The notes below the pieces were generated by a model, which had not been told where the DNA came from, did not search any database, and saw nothing but the letters and a program-made list of their open reading frames with translations. DNA of 64,000 bases from Teratosphaeria epicoccoides (Eukaryota; Ascomycota; Dothideomycetes; Mycosphaerellales; Teratosphaeriaceae), in contig JADDMT010000040.1 of assembly GCA_021401465.1 (NCBI GenBank), positions 186,001 through 250,000 on the forward strand, read 5' to 3'. Position numbers and translations under genes: made by a program. This document shows, piece after piece, positions 11,332 through 20,470 of this stretch (position 1 is its first letter; the number at the start of each line of letters is the position of its first letter).

Positions 11332-13531
11332 TTACCTCTTGCCATTCTTGCTACCGACGCCCGGCATATCGGAAACTTTACGAAATTCCAGCCAATTCTC
11401 GAGCCAACGTCCAATCCACTCCAGCCTGTGTGGGTCATCGTAGGCGCAATTGATGACAAGCGACTCCAAGAGCCTCGATCTGCCAGTACCGTCGATCTCC
11501 GTACCTTCTACTTCAAAGCCTCCACGTTCCAGATAATTCTGGTCAAGGACGCCGATCAGCTTGTCAAGGAGACATTTGCCGACGCCCTTGCCCGAGCTGC
11601 CTGAAGCAACGAAGACTTGGAGCTCCGCGGTGAATCGATACATGCCGCGTCTGTCACTCCAGTCGTCGGCATAGGCAAAGCCGACTACCTTGTCATGTAA
11701 GATGATGTCGCCCTGATCATCCCAATCTGGCTTGCCTTTCCTTCGACGGGCCTTGATGACTGCACCTCGCTCACAAGCCACCAGGAACGGAAGCTCAGCG
11801 GCGCGTACGTCCATCAGGCGCTGATACATGTGTGACTCGCTGCGGTCGCTCATCTCGGGCGCCACGCAAGCGTTGCGGACGTAGTAGTTGTAAATATCTC
11901 GGACAGCCACCATGTCGTCTTTTGTAGCTGAGCGTATGAATCTGCAAACGTCTGTCAATACAGCCTTGAAATTCAGCCACAAGGGCGACATGGACCCACA
12001 ATTTGATCTTTGGCTTGATCTTCTCTACAACGACGTCGCCGTACAGCTCTTGTAGCTTTCGTGCTTTCTCCTCCGTCCTCCTCTGGCGCCTCGCTTTCGC
12101 TTCACGCTTGGCCAGTTCAAAGTTCTTGCGACGGTCGACCTGCGATTGAGCACCTTCATCACGTTCGTACGCAAGGCGCTCGTACTCGTTCATGTCAGGG
12201 TCCAAACTTTCCTTTAACGGATGCACCGGGAGCTGCAATGTAATGCAGTTAGAGTCGGACGAGAGGTACCGATCCCACCATGGCAACAAGCCCTTGAGAT
12301 CGTCTTCATCTATTGGCTTTGGGTTCCTAGGCTCAGACAGCCGAGCGAACCACTGCGATGGCGAAACGCCAGGCTCTATTCGAAATGGCTTCCAGTACCG
12401 AGGGGCGAACTCGTATGCCCATTTCCCGCCAAAATGTGCTTGCGTGATGCTAACCGTGCAGCTCTCTAAAGCTTGTGTCGTGTCGCCTATCCACTTCTCG
12501 ATCTTTTCAACCTTCTTGGGATCCGTGAAAGATGGCCGGGCATCCCAATTGATAGGCGCAGGTGCCCATCCCCCAGAGAAGTCAGCCAGATTATAGCTTT
12601 CGGGATTGGCAGCAGCACGCTTGGTCGACTGGCCCACACCACAATCCGCCCACATGGTATCAATGGAAGAGGTATTGGCATTGGCAGCTTCAAAGTCCCA
12701 GTTGGACGTCCACCGATTGGGATCGGGGCGTTGTTCTGCACTCGTCGGCCAACGACTGCCGCCGCGCATGCCAACGCCGCCGGCGCCTCGCGCTCGACCG
12801 CCACGACCACGACCCCGTCCTTGGTCATTACTGCGCCATGGTGGCGGCTGACTTATACGTCCATTGCTTTTGACACGGCTCCATGCGTGATCGGAGGACT
12901 TCTTCTCGGAGGAGGCAGAGTTAGCCTGTGTCTGCGACGGAGCCTGCGCGATGTAGTCGCAACGTGCCTCCGCAGGGACTGAACAGGGCTCTGGCTTGCT
13001 GACTTTGACGCCCAACCGGGACAACTTCTTCGAGATGTCTTGAGCTGGAGCGGTCGCAGATGACGCAATGGCTACCTTTCGCATATGCGGCGGTACCACC
13101 TTTGGTCGCGGATTAGAGACTGACGTGCCGCCTCCAGCCATTGACAGTGTCTTGTCGATATCTGTCTGATTGTGAGTGTAGTTTCTCGGACCTGCTGAGT
13201 TCGAAGCCATCGAAGCCGCCGCGTCACGAACGTGGCAAGATGGAAGGTGCGCCTGTGCTGTTGAGTCATGCGACTGGTAGATCGGTACAGTACGCAGTTC
13301 AGCAGCATCTGCAGATGTTTCATTCGCTGCTCCAGACATGGCCGGGTTGAGGAATGTCAGCAACTGATCTGTTCTGAATCGCGAATAGTCGCAATTGCCA
13401 ATTGACAGGATTGTGTAAGCTGAATCGCCCAGCAAGAACGACGGCTCTTTGTGGTGTCGATTGCAACGCCTGACGGGCTTCTCGACGCCGTCATCAGGAT
13501 GTGGTGTTGGATCGAGGAATGTCGACGCCAT
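11332..13531 (-). CDS. GNAT-type acetyltransferase with long RGG-containing N-terminal region
   Basis: Two exons (13531-12000, 11941-11332), 713 residues. The intron 11942-11999 starts GTGGGT, ends TTGCAG and joins 'EKIKPKIKL' to 'FIRSATKDD'. The last ~200 residues form a GNAT fold: 'IRSATKDDMVAVRDIYNYYV', 'VVGFAYADDW', then the acetyl-CoA loop 'SGSSGKGVGKCLLDKL'. The first ~500 residues are mostly disordered and include an Arg/Gly tract ('GRGRGRGGRARGAGG', about residue 245) and a Lys/Arg-rich helical stretch just before the catalytic domain. RGG tracts commonly bind RNA. The acceptor substrate is unknown. An alternative start is the Met of 'MSGAANETSAD', 63 codons in. It is divergent from ARL2, 254 bp away. 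Confidence 0.75.
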
Positions 13532-13785
13532 GTCGACTGGACGATGCTCCGGTAGTGTTGTGGTTGGAAGGTGCTGAGGAAGACTACGGCGAAGAGAGTG
13601 GACCGAGTGTCAAGCGGTCTGCAGGTGCAGCTGGGACAATAGCTTGTGTCAACGCGCTACCTGCAGTGTGGGTCCTTGGTGAGAGGAGACAGCATATGAC
13701 TGACCACAGTCGCCACGTGATTTCCGCTGTGAATGTATTGCTCAGTCTGGCTTTTGCTTCTGTGCTCTCTCGAACAACGATCACG
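13532..13785. promoter_or_regulatory. Bidirectional promoter, acetyltransferase/ARL2
   Basis: Only 254 bp separate the two divergent start codons, so the promoters must overlap. I see no named motif. Confidence 0.4.
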
Positions 13786-14596
13786 ATGTTGTCGATATTG
13801 AGGAAAGCTCGCCTGAAGGACAAAGAGATGAGAATTCTGATGCTGTAGGTGCTGCTGCCAGCTCATCTGTCGCAGCTGCTGATGTTCTGGAGGGGCCTGG
13901 ACAATGCTGGAAAAACCACGATCGTGAAAAAGATCATGCATGAGGATGTCCACAGCGTGAGTCCGACGCTCGGTTTCATCATCAGGACCATAGACTACGA
14001 CGGGTACGTGAGCATATGACAGCATTTTTGATATGAGGCAGATGCTAATGAAACCATGGAAGGTACAAACTTAACATATGTCCGTCGAAATCTACAGCCA
14101 GGTGGCCCTCTACTGATGTTCTCCAGGGGACGTCGGAGGTCAGAAGACACTCCGGACATACTGGAAGAACTACTTCGAGAAGACGGACACGCTGATATGG
14201 GTCGTCGATGCCACCGACCGGGAGCGCGTCAGTGATTGCAGGCAGGAGCTGAAAGGTCTACTTGTGCAGGAGGTGCGCCGTGTCCGGACTCTGGATCAGC
14301 TATATCGCCCTGGACTGACTGTCACAGCGACTGGTGGGTGCCTCCCTACTTGTCCTCATGAACAAAAGCGACGTAGCAGGCTGTATGAGCGAGGACGAGA
14401 TCTATGAGGTACGCGCCTGACTCATGGCAGCAAAAACATGATACATGCTTACCTAAGCGTGCAGGGTTTACAGCTCGGCACCATCAGGACGCATAAATGG
14501 CATATCCTACCATGCTCGGCGATGACAGGCCAAAATCTGCAAGAAGGCCTGCAGTGGGTTGTTCAGGATGCCAAAGATCGCCTTTTCCTGTTTTGA
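13786..14596 (+). CDS. arl2: ARF-like small GTPase ARL2 (Alp41/Cin4 type)
   Basis: Six exons: 13786-13844, 13893-14003, 14063-14079, 14127-14272, 14328-14408, 14465-14596. They total 546 nt, 181 residues. Exon 3 is only 17 nt. All five introns are GT-AG and keep frame. GTPase motifs are in order: G1 'GLDNAGKTT' (21-29), switch I 'SPTLGF', G3 'WDVGGQKTLR' (from 63), G4 'NKSD' (123-126, usually NKQD) and G5 'CSA' (155-157). The N-terminus (MLSILRKARLKDKEMRILML) has no Gly2, which fits ARL2 and argues against a myristoylated ARF. ARL2 works with tubulin cofactors in folding and release of alpha/beta-tubulin. Because of the introns no single reading frame shows this gene. The assignment is firm from the motif set and length. 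Confidence 0.9.
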
Positions 14597-14855
14597 GCGC
14601 AGAGTTGCCTTGCCGACGATGGATCTCATAAGATCTTTCCACAGATCTTGGCAGGTACAGACAGTCGCATTCCACAGCGAGAAACGCGATCTAGATAGCG
14701 ATATGGGACGCTAATCTCAAAGTGCTCGCATTTGGTAGATCCACAAGTCGTTCCTATTCTTACCGTGATTCGATTATTATTTTGTACTGCAGCGATTCAT
14801 CCCTCTCGAGGCGTTGCCAGCCACATGTGGCCGTAAGGCTGATCCCTGTCAAACC

Positions 14856-17800
14856 ATGGAGTTTGTTGACCAACAAGCTGCATCACCATCGCTTCCAGCT
14901 GCAGATGAAGACCCCGCGGTTTTCCTTCAGTCGATTCGCGAGCTCACGGCCAAGAGAGAACGAGAGGATTCTGAGCGATTTAAAAATTTAGAAGAAGAGG
15001 TCAAACGTACCCGAGAGGAAGGTGCGCGTCGCAGAGCTGGTTGGCCATACCGTCGCCTGGCTTTCCCAAAAACAACAAACCGCTGACTCGCCGTACAGAG
15101 CGCGCACAATCGGTCTCGCCTGACAAGACCGAGATTCCGCATGAGCTCCTACCATTCCAATCACCTGTCAACGTCACTCGTCTCGCGAGTCGTGCCCCTG
15201 TAACCCCTCCATCGAAGACATCGGCCTGGACCATGGACCACGCGAAGACCGCGTCCGGGCCACCCTCGCCCACGAAAGATATCCCCGAATTCAAGGGCTT
15301 TGGCTCTGCGCGAAACTCTGCTGCATCGACGTCAAGCATCGCGCAAACACATGATTGTACATCCCAAACACCGCAAAGCGCAACGAGTCTAGCAAAATCG
15401 GGAACACTGTCATGGCAGCGACGGCCGGCCTCAACAGCAGGCAGCAGGCCAAGCTCTGGGGCAAAGCCCGGGGACATCAATGTGGAAAGGAAAGCAGCCC
15501 CAGCGCAGGCGTCTGAGCCCAACAGAGATCAGATCGCGGCATCTTTGGATGCACGAGATCCGTCATGGTTCCGGCAGACACCAGATAGAGGCATTGGGTC
15601 TGCAGCGTACAGGAAGAGTAAAGACGAGTCGTCAGCGACCGACCTTAGCAGAGGTGTGAGTGGCAGGAAAGGTCTGCCAGGGATGTCGAGGGAGACCAAA
15701 GAGCTGGAGCGGCAGAGCAGTCCTGCGCCTTCAGAAAGCATGAAATCTGATGCGATCACTTGGCCGTCGTCCACTGCTCGCAACAGCGTGACGTCGAGCA
15801 GATTCTCTGTTGCATCATCTTCGGCGTCGGCACCGAGCAAACCGGATCTTAAATCTCTAATAGCGGAAGATGCTCAGCAGCAAGAGGTCTTTCCGTTATC
15901 AGATGCAGACTCATCGAACGGTGGCGATCGGCCGAATCTCAACCGCAAATTGACCATGTCATCATCCCAGGCTCGCCTCGCGGACCAAGCAGACCGGCCT
16001 AGCTCACCTACTAAGGGCATGGGAGGCTTTGTGTCAAGCGCAATGATGAAGCGATCCGAAAGCGTCAGCAAAAGATGGAGTGCGGCAAGTCCGCCGAGTC
16101 TTAGCAGGCACGGTTCGGTGGCCAGCGTTCGCAACGGGCTTTGCGGCTTGCAAGGATCGAATAGTATGCCAAAGTTGGAGCCCACAGCCGACGGTCGGGA
16201 AGGGAACTCTGAGCGGCATTCTAGCCCAACGACAAAGAGTAGCACCAATCTGCCTGAACTTTCGCAAGAAGCAGCACAAGACGACTCGGATTTCGTCAAG
16301 CCCGTGTTGCCGCGTCATAACCGAAGCAAATCAGTCGCCTCCAACTACACCGCAAATGAGCACGATAGTCTGATTTCACCACCAGGCAGTCCGTCAAAAC
16401 GATTCAGTCCGTCCAAGTCAAGCTGGATTGAGAGTGCTCTTACGCAGCGATCAGAGTCGCCGAAGCCAAACACAGCGAAGAATTCGCAACCGAGCTGGAT
16501 GGCCAACATAGCGAAGGCGAAGGCTGAGCGTGGAAGTAGCGATGTGGCGTCGCCTATGAACACGCCAAAGCCAACCGAGAATGGAACGCCTGCAAGGGGT
16601 GCAGCACCCTTTGGTCAAGGCATACTCAAGCGTTCCGATTCCCGCGGCTTAGCGCCGACCCCAAGATCATCGACACCACCAATTGCCAGAGAGTTGCATG
16701 AGCTGCCAGACATTGCAACTTCTGGACCCAGCATGTCATCGTCGAAGGCTGAGAAGCCTGAGCCTCCCGTAGTGGCGAAATCGCCATCCCTGGTGGAGCC
16801 GTTTTCGCCGCTGGATACGAACAAGAAAGCTGCAACAGAGACTACAGGACCGTCAGAGACCGCTGCTGACACGACAAAGAAGCCGGGCGCATCTGCGAAG
16901 GAGCTCGAGAAGACGCCATCTACAGCATCCGTTGAGAAGGCGAAGCCTGCAGCGCCAGCTAAGCCGCAGACAGACTTTCGCAGCACCCTCAGGTCGCGGC
17001 CGCCTCCAGAGACCAAGCAACAGGATACACCAGAGTTCTTATCAAAGTTTGGTCAACTCCGGAAAACACAGACTGAGAAATATGTCGCCCCTGATGTGCT
17101 TAAGAACAACATCACGCGTGGTAGAAATGACCTCACGAAGACCGGCGGACCGGTGAAGAGTGCACGACGCGACGAGCTCAAAGAATCATTGCTCGCGAAG
17201 AAAAATGACTGGAAGAAAGCCAAGGATGAGGGCCGAGAGCTGCCAGGAGCGGTGCACGAGCGTAAGATCAGCGCAACGATACCATTGACTTCCCCAAAGC
17301 CCGAAGCGCTCGCTCGCAGAGAACTCCTTGCTAAACAGAACAGCGGCACGTCCAGCCCCGAAAAGCCCAAGCAAGCTACACCAGAGGCTCTGGCCCGACA
17401 AAAAAGCCTGAAGGAGCAGCCCAACACTCCTGCCTTCAAAATAGAAGCTACATTTCCCTCAGAGTCTGCGAAACTCGAAGGTCTTTCCAAGCAGACAAGC
17501 GCCCCTACAGTGACACCCCCAACGCCTCAGACGGAGACGAGCAAGCTTGCGTCGCGTTTCAACCTCGGCCTCGCTGGGTTGCTTGCGCGTGGACCTCCTG
17601 CCTCCGCATCTGGATCTTCAAGTCCTGCGCGGACTTCCATTCCATCTGCTTTGCCACAACGCTCTGAAGCAGTCACGCCGGCTGAAGGCGCAGCAGAAGG
17701 TCCATTGCAGGATATGCGGAAGGGCAGGGCCAAGGGTCCCAAGAAGCGGAAGCAAGGTGGCTCGGAGGCGCAAAGTGCCTCAGCGGAGAAAGAGCAATCA

Positions 17801-19926
17801 GGTTCTTTCCCATCGCCTCAATTCCACGCCGCTTCTCAGCAGGGTTTTACTGCCGAAGGCCCTGTAATTGCAGCTGCATCTACGCCACTACAGGCTCCCA
17901 AACCTCGAGCACCTCCCGGCTCTGCAGCTTCTGTGATGATGGCATCTCTGCGGCCGTTGAATGCACAAGAGTCGATCGCGGACGAGAAGCCTCCCACTCC
18001 CACAGCTCCGTCGAAGTCCCCGAGATTGGCAATCACTAAGTCAGATGACACGCCTCAAATAGACACAAAACAAGAACTTTCGACTTTCACAGGCTTTGGT
18101 GGTAACAGGAAGTCGATCACGCTGCCAGAGAGTACCGTTGCGCCGAGAGAAGACGATAAAGAGAAGAGCGTGGGCGGAAATGCAGCAGTCAAGTCCGCTG
18201 CTTCGGGGTGGGTCAGACAAGCGTCGCCGAAGGAGGCAGGAGCACCGCCTCAGATTCAGCTCCCAAATAAAAAGGATGAAGAAGCCGCAATGCGTTCTGC
18301 TGGGCTGCTTGCCTCCTCACCAATGAGCCGCTCGCCCTCGCGCGGTTTGGGCATTGATGTGCCCAAAGGGCCAAGGAATTTGGCCACACCGCCGGGTTCA
18401 GCAGGTCTGCCTCCAAAGCCGACCAGGTCTTCTCGCATTGTCAGCGGACAAATGCGGGAAGCAAGTCCAAACAAGAGTAGGTCTCTGCTTTCCGTTCTCT
18501 CCAGTAGCATCTCACAAAACTCGTGACATTGTTTCTAACCACGCGCGTACAGTCACTTGAGGTTCAAGGACTGACTCCATTTCAAGGTCGTCCAGGTTCT
18601 CCACGACCACTCACTGAAGCTGAGCGTGTATTGGCAAGATCATTTGGATCCATACCAAGATCTTCTCTACCGCTGAAGCTTGATACACGGGTCATCATAG
18701 CGAGCAGCAGCACGGACACGCCAGCTGCAGGACGCACGACTCGAAGGACTGTTCAAGTAATCATGCCCGATGGCACTTCGCACACTGCGGCCCAGCAAGA
18801 CGAGTATACACTTCACGAGGATGGAGTTTATGTCTGTCAACATAGTTATGTCAGCGGCAATGTAAAGAAAGCTAAGGTCTACGTCTGGAGGGGCAGATTG
18901 GCTTCTGATGCGGCCTTCGAGCAAGGGAAAGCCGCTGCTAAGAAGATTGCCTATGATTTGAGTGCGGGTGCGCCTACGGTGGTTGACCAAGGCCACGAGT
19001 CTAGTGGCTTCATTCAAATGCTGGGCGGCATCATGATCACGCGGCGAGGTGGTAGTGAAGGTCCTTCGAAGCAGTTTATGTTGTGTGGCCGCAAGCACCT
19101 CGGGCATATAGCATTTGACGAGGTTGACTTTGATGTCGCATCGCTGTGCGCTGGATTCGTATACCTCATATCCCATCCGGTCACGCTACAACACACGAGA
19201 CTGTACTTGTGGAAAGGCTCGGCGTGCTCCACAGAGGAGATAAGTGCTGCGCGTCTCGCTGCCATGGATAATTCTGAGACTGGCGAGATCATTGAAGTCG
19301 ACAACGGCGCGGAGTTCGCCAGCTTCTTGCGGATCTTCGGTGTCGGCACAACGAAAGCCAGTGTACCAAAGGCTAGCCCATTCTGGAGGCAGAAGGCTCT
19401 GGCGCCAGATCGATTTGAGGTGCATGTGTTCCGCATCCAACAAGTCGAAGAGAAGCCGAGCCTGTTCACCAGTTTGCTGAATAGGCGGCCGAGTTGGAAC
19501 GGGAGGTCACCGGCTCGCGATCATGAGGAGATCAAGGTGGCAGTGAAGCACATTAGCCCATTCTGCCAGGGCGATCTGGAGGCTGAGGGCGTATATCTGC
19601 TTGACTCGCATTGCGAGCTCTATCTGATTCTTGGACCACTATTCGCGTCACAGCCAGAGAATGTACGTGATACGATCCTGGCCCAGGCACTGCTTTTTGC
19701 GGCCGAGTATGTCGAGGTGGCTGCAGAGGAGAGACCTATGTCGCCCAAAGCTCATGTTTTGTTCAGAGGATTTCCATCGGATATGAAATTGCTCTTCAGA
19801 CACTGGGATGAGCAGCGCGGTCTATGGGGAACGGCAGGCCTGATGGCTGGTATGCGGGCATCTTTAGCCAGCGAGGTGAAGACATTACCTGTTGATGACG
19901 TTCTTAAGGCGATCTGCCAAGGCTAG
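14856..19926 (+). CDS. DUF4045 protein with C-terminal gelsolin-like repeats
   Basis: Three exons (14856-15021, 15099-18476, 18587-19926), 1,627 residues. Intron 15022-15098 has CTGAC before a CAG acceptor. Intron 18477-18586 starts GTAGGT, has CTGAC 12 nt before CAAG, and joins the two long frames in phase. The N-terminus ('FLQSIRELTAKREREDSE', then a charged coiled stretch) and the Ser/Pro/Lys-rich body with many 'SP' sites are typical of fungal DUF4045 proteins. A motif repeats in the second half ('PEALARRELLAKQNS', 'PEALARQKSLKEQ'). The last ~440 residues look like gelsolin/villin-type modules ('KAKVYVWRGRLASD', 'TRLYLWKGSACSTEEI', 'VYLLDSHCELYLILG'). An actin-related or cytoskeletal scaffold role is an inference. 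An in-frame upstream Met exists at 14814; the Met at 14856 fits the family start better. Confidence 0.8.
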
Positions 19927-20470
19927 GGATGAGGTGGGGCGGTGGGGTTGCCGATGCTTTCTATGCATCGCGAAGCGTTTTCGGATGGCGTGGTCTTTCA
20001 GTTCCAAGCACAGGCACTTTGGTCGGCGTGCTGGGCAGCAATCAGTAGCAATCAAGCAAGGCATACGAGCAGGTCGTGGAAGAGGCGATTTAAATGGCGA
20101 GCTCTCGTATGAACATTTTCGTGGCACCTTATGGTGCTGCGTTGGGTTATTTCCGGATTAGGTTGCGTGTGAGATGCGGCCATGTGTCGACGGGACTAGC
20201 CGACTTAGCCGAAGCAACTGGTAGCTTCCAGAAGTACAGCGATGCTACTGCTAGCATGAGCACGAATGCACTAGCTGATACTACGAGAACCTGGAACACA
20301 CCACACATAGGCAACGAATAGGTATTTGAGTTATGTGATCTCTTCGTTCTCCCCAAGGCGATACCTTCCCGACCACAGTCACGATCGAACGTGCATACCA
20401 CATCTCGAGGCTACACATCACAGTCAATCAACTTCTCTTTTCATCTAAGACCACTTTAAACGCCGCGAAG
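19927..20470. other. HSP104 upstream region
   Basis: This 544-bp gap holds the 3' flank of the DUF4045 gene and the HSP104 promoter. A minus-strand frame at 20147-20401 has a hydrophobic patch but no other support. Confidence 0.45.
20211..20233 (+). promoter_or_regulatory. Possible heat-shock element upstream of HSP104
   Basis: TTCCAGAA at 20226-20233 is a perfect TTCnnGAA pair. A further GAA lies upstream in the same 5-bp register (CGAAG, about 20210-20214), giving a gapped nGAAn arrangement about 240 bp before the HSP104 start codon. Hsf1 binds such arrays. One site can occur by chance, so this is suggestive only. Confidence 0.35.

Noticed and set aside
20147..20401. 84-codon minus-strand frame with a membrane-like segment upstream of HSP104
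   Set aside because: It lies in the HSP104 promoter, has no homologue I recognise and is explained by chance.
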